A DNA stretch of 64,000 nt from Immersiella caudata (lineage: Eukaryota > Ascomycota > Sordariomycetes > Sordariales > Lasiosphaeriaceae). Location of the stretch: assembly GCA_030512335.1 (NCBI GenBank), contig JAULSU010000006.1, forward strand, positions 1,426,001 through 1,490,000, in the 5' to 3' direction. The notes below the pieces were generated by a model. It was given only the letters and a program-made list of their open reading frames with translations. It was not told the origin of the DNA and ran no database searches. Below, piece by piece: positions 1-10,217 of this stretch; position 1 is the stretch's first letter; each line of letters opens with the position of its first letter. The translations under genes were made by a program, and so were the position numbers.

Positions 1-40
1 CGGGCACGCTGAAGCTAATTTGCCATGATGGGCAAGTTAT

Positions 41-340
41 GTGCCTTGCATGGCCGACATCGAATGCTACTCCAGCGGTCCCGAGTTCTCCAGCCGTGGC
101 CAAGCCCGAGGCTGGTTGGACCACGCCTGCAGAGGAAACGGCGGCATGTTTACCGGAAATTTTGCCTCGTGCGGACACAAGGCCATGTGCCCGATCCAAG
201 ACGGAGGCATCGGTGTGCTTTTCACACCTGATAACATCGAGTCGCCCGTGCGCGATATGTACAGCAACTTTTGTGTTAGTTCCATGACTGCTATCATTGA
301 TAATTGCAATCGTGGCGGGGAGGATAATCGCAAAGGGTGA
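41..340 (+). CDS. 3'-terminal exon of a small cysteine-rich protein (partial)
   Basis: About 99 codons are open to a stop at 338-340. There is no ATG at the 5' side and an in-frame stop lies at 26-28, so this is probably a last exon whose earlier exons lie outside the window. The peptide has six cysteines spread over the exon and a Gly-rich GNGGMFTGNF stretch near residue 36. It ends with a CNRGG motif, a layout I associate with small secreted fungal proteins. No catalytic motif is visible. Exon start and family are both uncertain. Confidence 0.3.
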   Translation: MPCMADIECYSSGPEFSSRGQARGWLDHACRGNGGMFTGNFASCGHKAMCPIQDGGIGVLFTPDNIESPVRDMYSNFCVSSMTAIIDNCNRGGEDNRKG

Positions 341-666
341 TTTGTTTGGCGAGTTTAAGGCTTCATTTGAGTCATTTATGGGTGGTTGGGCTAATGCGGG
401 AGGTGAAGTGTTGATCCTGGCGACTGCTAGGCGCATCCTGGCTTGCTCGTGGGGCCTGGCTGGATACACACCAGAACTTTGGTGGAGAGGGCGATGTCAT
501 TGGTGTGCTGCGAGAAAACTTGGGAAAACAAGAAGAATGTTGCAACGAGCGACTGTCCAGGTGTCGTGTCTAGGGTAGCCCACGTGTCCTTCATGGGTTT
601 TGACTCAAAAGCTAGATAGTTCGTGACACCTGGGTGCCGTCACTCTGTAATACGACTCAACGTGCT
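341..666. other. Intergenic, no gene seen
   Basis: No ORF with convincing coding character was found. The stretch separates the partial plus-strand exon from the convergent AAA ATPase gene. Confidence 0.5.
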
Positions 667-2308
667 TTAGTCCTCGTCGCGCATTCCGTATAGCCCTCCC
701 ACTTCCATAAGACCTTTCCTTCCAAAGTTTTCCAGCTCGTTCTTGTTGACCGCACTCAGTGTGACGGGCCGAACCTTTGTCATGGCCTGGTCAAAGTGTG
801 CCATCGTCAGTGTTCGGATGTCCGTGTCCTCGGTCTGCTCGTCTACTGCAAGTGTGGCAGCAGTGACACACAGGTTCTTGAGATCCGAGCCTGTGTACCT
901 GTCGGTGATCTTTGCCAGGTATTGGATCGTCAGGCCCGGCTCTAACCGCTCGGCTCGAAGGAGAAGCCCGAAGATGCCTTGCCTCGCCGCAAAGTCGGGG
1001 ACGCCAATTTCGATGTGAACAGGTGCGCGACGTAGAACGGCTGGGTCGAGGTCAAATGGTCGATTCGTCGCAAGGAGTACAAATGGCGAGTCTCGATCGC
1101 TGGCGAGACCGTCCCAACACATGAGAAACTGGTTGAGCATAGCTCGCAAATGTCGCTTTTCGCCCGCTTTCCGGGAGCCCAGCATGGCGTCAGCCTCGTC
1201 GACGAAGATGATGCACGGTTTCAGTTTCCTGCCGAAGGAGAAAAGCGCCTTGATCACCTTTTCGTCCTCGCCGTGGCATTTTTGCCAGAGCTCAGCCGGG
1301 GAAACGGCCAGCATGTTGCAACCAGACTGCTTGGCAAGCCCTTTTGCTAGAAGTGACTTTCCGGTGCCTGGCGGGCCCCAGAGAATGGCGCCAGTGACAC
1401 GGTTCCCCTGTAGAACGCCATGATTGAACGCCTTGTGCCGTTCCAGCGACCGCTTTGTTACTCTCTCCAACTCTCGCGTGATGGAATCCTTGATGAACAT
1501 GTTTTCGTAGTTCGGGGGGATGGTATCTGCAATGAGCGTCAGCCATCATCTCATCATTGGGGGTTTGCTGAGATAAAATACCAATGTTCACGATACACTC
1601 CAACAGCATGTGCTCGTACCGGTTGGCAACAAGAGCCTTCCACTTCCACATCTTTCTGGCATGCTCCCGCGGTCGGCGAACCCCGCCCTGGGACGCCTGC
1701 GAGTCAAGATCGGTGTCGTAGGCCTCGCCTTCATCATCCCTGGCGCCCTTGTTATCCTTGTCTGAATCGGATCCGTAGGCTCCCCCGCCCCTGCGCCAGC
1801 TTCGAGAAGCCGCGTATTGGGAGCGCTTCGCCTTGAAACGCAAGGAAGCCTCTGAGTATGCATCGTCGACATTGACTTGGATCCCCAGATGCAATTCGTC
1901 CTTGTTGGCATCCTCGTTGTTTTGCGACGTGCTCGCTCTGCGGATATCTTCGAAGGTGCGCGGCGGCGCATTCTTGGTCTCGTCTACTGGACGCGGTGTG
2001 GCCAAGTCTCCTTGAGCGTCGTGGAAGAGAAATTGGGGAACGGGAGCTTGTGCGGTATTAGGTGCATCGGCTTGACGCGGGGCCGGAGATGGAGCCGGAT
2101 TTCGCGGGGCTTCGAAGGAGGGACCGAAGACGGATTGTGGATCTGGTGTCAGAGAAGTCGGTCCTGGGGGTTGTAGGCCTGGGCCTTTTGGCGTGGAATG
2201 GTCCAGCGCTGCCCCGCTGCCATTGGCTACAGGGTCCTCTGAGACGGCGACCCCTCTTGACCTCAGAAACACCCGTCGATATCGCTCAAGACCGTCCGGC
2301 CGAGCCAT
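667..2308 (-). CDS. AAA ATPase of the spastin/katanin/Msp1-like class
   Basis: Two exons on the minus strand (2308-1582 and 1526-667) give about 528 aa. The 55-bp intron 1581-1527 runs from GTATTT to TTGCAG with a CTGAC branch site, and joining it restores the reading NIDTIPPNYENMF. The N-terminal ~240 residues are low-complexity, Pro/Ser-rich and acidic. The AAA module follows: Walker A GPPGTGKS at about residue 293, Walker B FVDEAD at about 351, sensor 1 LLATNRP, and an RRAP finger region. The C-terminal helices contain YTGSDLKNLC, typical of meiotic-clade AAA proteins. This family remodels or extracts proteins, often at membranes. No transmembrane segment or microtubule-binding domain is evident, so the substrate is unknown. 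The first ATG of the open frame is used; the further open frame to 2353 has no ATG. It is divergent from the membrane-protein gene that starts at 2876. Confidence 0.8.
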
Positions 2309-2875
2309 AGCAGCGAAGAAGCAGCGAGATGTTTTTCTTCCGTGTATCTTCAAATCCTAGATTCAGGTTGGGGCAATGTGGGAGGAAGGAAGGTTCTTCT
2401 GGCAGGCCCGGCTTTCAGCGCTAATTGCGGATAACTCTTGTCCGATAACATGCAGATAAAGCCGCCCAAATCACCTGGCTCAGGCTCTCGAAACCAGAAA
2501 GACATTCCTCTTTCAGATCCTCTGCACGCCCAAGGGGTGCCCTTACGCAGGAGCTGAATGCTGCATTGACAACACACGGGCGCTGCATAGGAGGTTGTGT
2601 GTTACACAGCCATTGGGGTCGGGAATTAAGCAGGTGTAATTGGTAGGGGGCCAAATTGACAAGTGCGTCAATGGCGCCCATATCACACCTGCAGTTCGGA
2701 CCTTCCCTGTCAAGGCTGGGGGCTGCGGAGACGCTTGACGCCAAAGGCAGCCCCGCAGTTGAGGTTGTCTTTTACATCAAGAAAAACAGAATTTTCTAGG
2801 TTGCTTGCATTTCATGGTCAGCAATGTCTTCTTCCCTCTTCATCTCCCCCAACTGCCATTCCAAAGCAGCCAGCT
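2309..2875. promoter_or_regulatory. Shared intergenic region between divergent genes
   Basis: These 567 bp separate the start codons of the minus-strand AAA ATPase and the plus-strand membrane protein, so both promoters must lie here. A plus-strand open frame runs through from 2663 but has no ATG before 2876. I see no distinct motif. Confidence 0.4.
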
Positions 2876-5410
2876 ATGGATGACCAGAAGAACGGCAGCT
2901 CCTCGGGCACTTCGAGCCAGAAAGAGGCAGACGTCCACGTCGTTGAGGAATCTCAGCACTATGGTGGGAGCCCTTCCCCTCGCCCAAGCATCCGAGCCCG
3001 ACGGACACAGTCCCGGTTGGCGCATCCAGTGCTCTCCTGGAAAAAGCCCCCACTCGAGCCCGCCGAACCAGACGCCCCAAGGTTGCCCAAACGAGGGCAA
3101 GAGGTGAAATGCACCCTCGACGCCATCATGGACAAGTTAAAACCCTTTCGCCATTCAGGAGCCAAGTCGCACCCAAACCTCGAGCTCGACAGTCTGGCAG
3201 ATTACGGCGTTGACGATGCCGACACAGCCGCGTTGCGTAGAGGCGAAGCGGAGCGTTTCCTGGCTGTCATTCGGGACCCCCAAATGCCAGTCGCAGCAGA
3301 TGCTCTCTTCGACGATCAGCCCTACCTGCAGCCCGCATGCATCGGTGAGGGTTGCTATCGTCGGCTCTCCTCCATGTCGCAGACCATATCCGTCGCACTC
3401 AACCTCTGCCTCCTGGACAACGAATGCGTCAACATGCAGTACTGCAAGCGCATCTCGAACCGCGAACGATTGATAAAGTATATCTTGCGGGCTCGCGTGG
3501 CTGCGCGGGAAGAAGCACCTAATTGCGACAACGAGGATCACCGTGAAGCAGTCTTTGCGCTCGTCGACTACATCTCCGCCATTCAGGCCCGGCTGATCAG
3601 CCAAACAGCAGATGGAGGGTTCTGGCTCTTGAACATGCTCGCCGCGTTGGTCGCACGCACTGCCAAGATCAAGTTCCTCTTGTTCGACATTGTCGCCAAT
3701 GCGGTCAGAGCCGGCAATGCAGGCCAGGAAGTTTTCGACCAGATGGCCAACAAAGGCTCCTCAGGCGACTTTTCCACGAGTGACGACTTTGACGAAGAAG
3801 AGTGCGAGGAAGCTCTGCGCATCATCATGGCGGACCAAAAAGACGGTCTCACCTCCGAAATGGAGGTCTCAGTAGCCTCCTTCTGCGTCAACCAGAACAA
3901 ATATCGCTCTGGGTTGAACAATGCGATGCAGTACGTTCTTAGCTCCCTTCGGGTCATGAATCTCTCGGGGCTACCGGCGACAACATACGAGATGTGTTTG
4001 CTCGTCTATGATATTGGATTTGAGGGTTTCAAGACTGTTCTCTTCCAAGACAGAGACCTGGAATACTCTGCCTCATCCGACCGTGACGTGCTGAACACGA
4101 CGCAATCCGCCCTCATCATACTCCACCAGATTCTCACACGGCTCCAGACAAGCCGTGACAACTCGCCTCAACTCAACAATCAAGAGCACCAGACCGCTGT
4201 CGAGTGGGTTTATCAAGACCTCGAAGACGTCGGCACTGGGCCAGCGAAACCAGCCTCTCAGCCTCTCCCACAGACTATCCAGCTTCATTCTTTGGCCGAT
4301 ATTGTCGCCGTGATGGTGCCGCTCGCCTTCACCAGCCCCATGCTACTTGCCCACTTCACCCAATTTCGCACCATGATGGCTCTGAGTGGAGGCGTCAAGG
4401 ACGTTGTTCGGTCGTTTCGGGAAGGCCAATTCGGCGCCTATTGCAGGCTGTACACAAAAGAGTTCGACCAAGAAGCCCAAAACCGCGAGATTCTGCGTCT
4501 TTCACAAGCCTTTAAGCAACGCACATTCTCCCGCTGTAGGCTCATCGATAAAATACAGGATCCTTCTTCAGGCTCTCCCGACCCTACAGGGGAGGCTCCA
4601 GACGCCATGGAATACGAGAGTCTGGAGAAAGAGCTAGGAAGATGTTCAATCAAGATGAACGGATGGCAGGTAGACGAGAGCTCAGTCACAGTGGTCTGTG
4701 GTCGTTATGTTTTCGGTGTCATGTCATCAGCGGTCGCCCTCGGTGCCGGCGGTTTAACAATCGGGTTTACGGTCGGCGAACGCATCCCGGGTGTCGATCC
4801 GTTCAACCTGGCTACCTATACCTGGGTACTTGCCGCCTTTGTCATTTTGATATGCAAGGCCGTCTTGGTTGAGAGCTGGGCCTGGAGCGACTTCCTCCAG
4901 TTCAAAGTACGCTGCAAGTCCGTATCCGAGCTGGCCGCCACCACGGGCATGGATGAGCAAGTGATTATCGCAAAGTTACTTCACGACGATGGCGGAGACA
5001 GTATCATGGTCACCAAGGGACCATTCAACTCTGTCTTCCGACGGCAGTCCGGCTCCGACGACGGATTTTCCATCAATGTCAAGATCAAGCCTATAACGTT
5101 GATCCTCAGCGGTCTCGCGCCGCTCAAGGTTGTCACACCCCGCGGACACGCCATCGTATGCTTGGATCACCGTCGAGGCACCTTCCTCGCATTCGTTGAG
5201 CACGAAGGAGTCAAGGAGAAGGAGCTCCTTGTCTGCGACGAACTTGATCGCCACATAACGGACTGGAAAGCTCCAAAGCCACGGAGGGCGTGGCGCGGTG
5301 CCAACCATGTCGAGCCATGCAAGCTCCATTTGACCAAGTCGATGGGGTTCAAATGGAAACGGGTTCAAGGTCTATGTGATCTCAAAGAGGGGGAGGTGGT
5401 TTTCGTCTAG
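2876..5410 (+). CDS. Large uncharacterised protein with two C-terminal membrane segments
   Basis: A single open frame of 844 aa starting at the first ATG (MDDQKNGSSSG). The N-terminal ~100 residues are polar and Ser/Pro-rich. Residues ~130-560 look like an all-helical folded region with many conserved-looking hydrophobic blocks. Two adjacent hydrophobic segments lie at about residues 610-635 (VFGVMSSAVALGAGG...) and 645-668 (TYTWVLAAFVILICKAVLV), followed by a ~180-residue soluble tail rich in beta-type sequence. I do not recognise the family and see no catalytic motif. It sits between two AAA ATPase genes in a head-to-head and then tandem layout, which may mean shared function, although that is only inference. 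No intron was needed. Confidence 0.7.
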   Translation: MDDQKNGSSSGTSSQKEADVHVVEESQHYGGSPSPRPSIRARRTQSRLAHPVLSWKKPPLEPAEPDAPRLPKRGQEVKCTLDAIMDKLKPFRHSGAKSHPNLELDSLADYGVDDADTAALRRGEAERFLAVIRDPQMPVAADALFDDQPYLQPACIGEGCYRRLSSMSQTISVALNLCLLDNECVNMQYCKRISNRERLIKYILRARVAAREEAPNCDNEDHREAVFALVDYISAIQARLISQTADGGFWLLNMLAALVARTAKIKFLLFDIVANAVRAGNAGQEVFDQMANKGSSGDFSTSDDFDEEECEEALRIIMADQKDGLTSEMEVSVASFCVNQNKYRSGLNNAMQYVLSSLRVMNLSGLPATTYEMCLLVYDIGFEGFKTVLFQDRDLEYSASSDRDVLNTTQSALIILHQILTRLQTSRDNSPQLNNQEHQTAVEWVYQDLEDVGTGPAKPASQPLPQTIQLHSLADIVAVMVPLAFTSPMLLAHFTQFRTMMALSGGVKDVVRSFREGQFGAYCRLYTKEFDQEAQNREILRLSQAFKQRTFSRCRLIDKIQDPSSGSPDPTGEAPDAMEYESLEKELGRCSIKMNGWQVDESSVTVVCGRYVFGVMSSAVALGAGGLTIGFTVGERIPGVDPFNLATYTWVLAAFVILICKAVLVESWAWSDFLQFKVRCKSVSELAATTGMDEQVIIAKLLHDDGGDSIMVTKGPFNSVFRRQSGSDDGFSINVKIKPITLILSGLAPLKVVTPRGHAIVCLDHRRGTFLAFVEHEGVKEKELLVCDELDRHITDWKAPKPRRAWRGANHVEPCKLHLTKSMGFKWKRVQGLCDLKEGEVVFV

Positions 5411-6080
5411 CGGTCTTCCTGCATTCTGGGCACTCATGAAATTGACGGGCGGCGGCAACTGTCGTGTAACAAGAGACCACTGCCCTTGGTGAGAGCGGTA
5501 GCGACCCTGGTGTGGTTGGTTGGTGACAACACGCCCCAATCACAGCGCCTTCTTGGGACGAATGGCTGCAAACGGAGAAGCTGAGCGCCGGCGTTGATGC
5601 CACAGCGCTAACTCTGCGCTAATGCGGAGGCCTTGTGTCTAATATGAATGAACCCAACGACGGGGGTGCCCACAACGCTGCCGAGTCGTGTCTGATTTGT
5701 TCTGTCTGACCACCAAAGTTCCCGCGCCTCCCAACCTCGCAACACCTCTCGAGTTGGGCCACTCTGCATATCCTGTCGGCGGACTACCCCACCCCAAAGA
5801 TGAGGCTCTGACTACGGCTTGGAGAGCAATAAAATTCGCCTCATTTGTGGCTTCCTGCGGGAACAGGCGACATCTCCAGCCTCCACCCACCTTCTTCGTC
5901 CAGATGCAGGGTTCTCGCCCCCGCATTTTAATGCCACCCCCTCTCTCCGACGAACGCCGCCCTACCACCTGCACCAGGGGCCCCTGCTTGTGAAGCATAT
6001 GGATGACAGCAGGGGATTTGTCTGGCGTCCAGTGCCTCGCATGGTTCCAGTATTTCCTTCTCGATCAACCACGGCGTTCG
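5411..6080. other. Intergenic / promoter of the triple-AAA gene
   Basis: The 670 bp hold only short overlapping ORFs with no recognisable product. The in-frame ATG at 6003 could lengthen the next protein by 26 residues; I prefer the ATG at 6081. Confidence 0.4.
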
Positions 6081-9000
6081 ATGTTGATCTCACCCATCAT
6101 GTCACCGTCCGACTCTGGGAACAACAACCCCATATTTACTCCCATTTCGCCTACACATGAGGGGCTGCCTGACCTACGTCTCGAGGGGCCTGCCATATCT
6201 GACAAAACCGCTGGCGCCGTTCAAATCGAGATTCAACTCAACATGCCGAGTCCTACGGCACCTGAAGGGCAGGTACCTCACACCCCAGACAAAGACAATC
6301 ACAGCGATGCGGGGGGTTTGTGGGAAACAGCCGGGGAGCACTCTGGCGAACCAGCAATCGGCACTGTCACTACCGGCGCGGGTCCAAGGCCTCGTTCCAG
6401 GTCGTTGGACGTTCACCTCGATCCCGGAAGAACGGGGTCGCAGCCAGATCTTTCCCTCGCCGACCAAGCAAAGACGCCGTCGGGGCAAGATGTCGATGGT
6501 AACGAGGCCAACGGCGCTGAGAAGGCCAACGGCTTGCTTCAGGTAAAGTCCAAACGCAAGCCGCGAAGGAGATCAAAAGGGCGGAGAAAGGTCGACCAGG
6601 AGCCAGAGACACCTTCGTGGGGAGGGTTGGGTGGTGCTCCACCAGATTTACTGCCTCATTCGGAACATTCGAAGCCCCCTGAGGGCTCCTCTCCAAGCAC
6701 GGTGAACAAGAGGGACAGCCCAGGCAAAGACGAAAGTCATCTCAACCCATTCGGCTCTATGGATTCCCGGAACCAATTTGCTCCACTCGAAGACCTCCTC
6801 AAATCGTCATCTGCAGCTCCGGAGATGTCCGCCAAGGGTATGTGGGAGCGCATGAAAGAGCGAGGAGAAAGCAATAACGCACTGGACCGGTTGATGACCT
6901 TGGTTGGCTTGGAAGATGTCAAGATCCAGTTCCTCAAGATCAAAGCGACTAGCGAGGCCGTGCGGCAGAGAAAGGGGCAGCTGAGATGGCTGGATCTGAG
7001 CATTGCCTTTATGGGAAACCCAGGGACAGGTAAATCTCACCTTGTCTTCTCATCCTCGGCCTGAAGACGCTAACTACCGGCCGTGGCGCCGTTTTAGGCA
7101 AAACGACAGTGGCAAAGATCTACCAAGACTTCCTCATTGAATTAGAAGTATGGCGCGATGGTCGTGCTCCGGAGGTAGGTTCAGTTTATTTCCCCCTGCA
7201 CCAATCGCCTGCGGCGGCCGTCATCTTGCCACGCCCCCTTTTGAACACAGACACATGTGCACTGGTGTACTTCTGAGTATATTAGTCGGCTAAGAATCTT
7301 GTTAGATCGCCATGCTTGAAGACCTCGGCCCGGAAAGCGCTTGGGAATTTCCTTCGCGGGATGAGGGTGATCCTGACAACAATCCAGTGATTGTTGTAAC
7401 GGGGAGCGTCCTTGGCGTCTCACAAACCCTTGCGAGCCGGCCCCAAAGCAGATGGGAGTGCTGGCGGCGAGTTCGACTTCCGGACTTTGATGACGAGCAC
7501 CTCCGAGTCATGCTTCTACAGCTGATCGAACGTAGCAACCTGCAGGTTGACGGAGGGGCTGAAAGCCCGTATCCTCTCATGCTGGCCAAGCGCGTTGGCC
7601 GACGTCGAAGCACGGATGGCTTTGCCAACGTTCATGAGATAGCGCTTGCATTTGAGCAGACACTCGAGCGGCAAGCCTATCGTCTGAAACAGGCCCAGCT
7701 GAACCCGGTGAAACTCCCTACCAATGCCGAAAGTTCCAACAAGGCCCTGATCATGGAGGACTTCATGGGCCCTGAACCTGCCGAGCTCTGGGCGGAGAGC
7801 GCGGCATGGAAGGAGCTCGATCGGATGGCTGGTCTTGAAGATGTGAAAAAGGCGATCCGGTCGCTGATGCGGCGCTCCAAGACCAACTACCGCCGAGAGC
7901 TGCGGGGCAAGGAACCACTGCATATGTCTCTCAACTGCCTCTTCCTTGGCCCACCGGGAACCGGGAAGACGACAGTGGCCAAGCTGTACGCCCAACTCCT
8001 GGGAGAGCTAGGCCTCCTCTCTTCCAAAGAGATCATTTCTACGATCCCGAGCAACTTCATCGGAAGCTACACAGGCGAGACGGAGAACAAAACAATCACG
8101 CTCATCGATTCCGCAGCCGGTAAAGCACTCATCATTGATGATGCTCACTCCTTTTTCGCGAGGGATGAGAGCTTGTCTACCGGTGATGATGTCGACAGCT
8201 TCCGCCGTGCGGCCATCGACACACTGGTATCTCAAACTCACAACCGGCCTGGCGAGGATCGCTGTGTGATATTGATTGGATACGCCGACAAGATGGAGGA
8301 GATGTTCCGCATGTCCAACCCCGGCCTCAAGAGGAGGTTCCCACTCGAGGAGGCGTTCCGTTTCCATGATTACAACGATCAGCAACTCAACGAGATTCTT
8401 CGGATCAAGATGGCCAAGGAGGAGATCACAGCCAACAAGGAAGCTATGGATGTGGCGGCAGAGGTCCTTCGCCGAGCCAGGGATCGTCCAAACTTTGGGA
8501 ACGGCGGTGACATTGACAACCTCTTGAATCAGGCCAAGGCTCGATTTCGGGAACGAAAGGCGGTTGAGAAAGAAAAGGGGGCGGCGGCAGCGGCCGAAGG
8601 CAATCACACGAAGGGAAGTAACCAAGCTCCCCTCGAAGAGGAGGAAGAAGACGATGAGCTCATCGCTCTCGAACCTCGGGACTTTGATCCAGAGTGGGAT
8701 CGCGGCACCAATTCAAACAGCAGCCACACATCCTCCCTCTTCGCCGGTCTCCTTGGCTTCGACGAGATCCGGAAGCAATTCGAAGGCTACCAGCTCATGG
8801 CCTCCAACATGCGTCTCAGAGGCAAAGACCCCCGCCAAAGCATCCCCTTCACCTACGTCTTCGCCGGGCCCCCGGGCACAGGCAAAACGCACACCGCGCG
8901 CATCATGGGCAAGATGTTCTACCGCATGGGTTTCCTCTCCACCGACGAGGTCATTGAGTGTTCGGCTAGCAACATGGTCGGCCAGTACGCCGGCCATACG

Positions 9001-9675
9001 GCCCCAAAGGTGGTTTCCCTACTGGAGAGCGCGCTCGGTAAAGTTCTCTTCATCGACGAGGCGTACCGGCTTACCTCACGAGACGGTGGGCTAGAATCAG
9101 AGGCGATTGGAGAGCTCGTGGATTGCATGACGAAGCCGCGGTTCCTGCGCAAGATGATTATTATCCTGGCGGGGTATAACAAGGACATGAACCAGCTGCT
9201 GAAGTCGAATGCGGGGTTGAGGGGGAGATTTCCGACGGAAATTCGATTCAAGGCGATGGGCGAGGAGCTGTCGAGGGATAATCTGGTCAAGCTTTTGGGG
9301 GAGCAGGATATAACGATACGCGATGAGAAGAGGGTGAGCAGTGAGGATCATGAGACGGTGTTGAGGTTATTTTATAAGTTGGGGATGACGGAGGGGTGGT
9401 CGAATGGGAGGGATATTCAGTCTTTGGCGAATGTTATTACGGCGGAGGTGTATAAGAGGATGCCGGTGGTTGGGGTGCTGGAGGGGAGTGGTGGTGAAAA
9501 CGGGGCGGAGGGAAAGAAGACGGAAACAGGTGACAAGAGTGTGGCGGGCTTGGAGGATCTGCATATTTCAACGAAGGAGCTCATCAAGTTCTTGAAGGAC
9601 TTGTTGCGCGAACGGATCAAGACGGCAGCGTCTGGGGAGAAGTCTGGGGACTCGTATTCCAGCGTAACTCAGTAG
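6081..9675 (+). CDS. Triple-domain CbxX/CfqX-type AAA+ protein
   Basis: Three exons (6081-7029, 7098-7174, 7306-9675) give about 1131 aa. Intron 1 (7030-7097) splits the first Walker A codon Gly, and splicing restores GNPGTGKTT. Intron 2 (7175-7305) is phase 0. The first ~270 residues are disordered, with a basic RKPRRRSKGRRK patch that could act as a nuclear signal. AAA domain 1 (~290-450) has Walker A but no visible Walker B or sensor and looks shortened. Domain 2 has GPPGTGKTT near 557 and a Walker B reading IIDDAH, with Asp where Glu is usual. Domain 3 has GPPGTGKTH near 862, canonical FIDEAY, and GLRGRF as the finger region. This architecture is typical of large fungal CbxX-like proteins of unknown role. 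Only domain 3 looks fully competent for hydrolysis. It lies downstream of the membrane-protein gene on the same strand. Confidence 0.8.
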
Positions 9676-10217
9676 GGCGAGGTGTGTAGATACCTCAGAA
9701 ATCAGGAACACACGTAATGGCAACGAGGCATTGGAGGATACCCCTATTTTCATGAGGCTGCAAAACTCAGGACTTCTTTGGCAAGGCAAGCCGATGATTT
9801 CCAACCCAACGGAGTTACAATAAACTCCCCAAAGAGGCGTTTGGCACTTGCTGATACATTGTTTTTTGCTCCCTGGTGATCCTAACAGCAGATGGATGGA
9901 TTTTGCCTGGGCGGGGAAAAATTGGTGGCGGTGCCCCTGTGGTTCGCGAGCCTCAGCCCTGCTGCCTTGAGCTGCGGCGCTTGGAGGCTTCCGAACGAGG
10001 CTTTTTTTTTTTTTGTGGTTGGTCAGAATTATCTCTCAGAGCCCTCTTTGCCACCTGACACCAACATCCCACGCAACACGGACAATCTATCCACCGAAAT
10101 ACCTCAAGTACCTATAGCAGAGGGGCTCTGACGAAGTGCTTCCGCGCACAGATTCTTTTCGCAGACCCCATTTGTGGACCCCACAGACAGCACTTCTTCC
10201 CCAATTGGGAAGTCGAG
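9676..10217. other. Intergenic between AAA and HET genes
   Basis: No coding signal. A T-homopolymer of about 13 nt lies near 10,002. The stretch carries the 3' end of the AAA gene and the promoter of the HET gene. Confidence 0.4.

Noticed and set aside
2663..2875. N-terminal extension of the 844-aa membrane protein
   Set aside because: The upstream frame starts with GTG and has no ATG until 2876.
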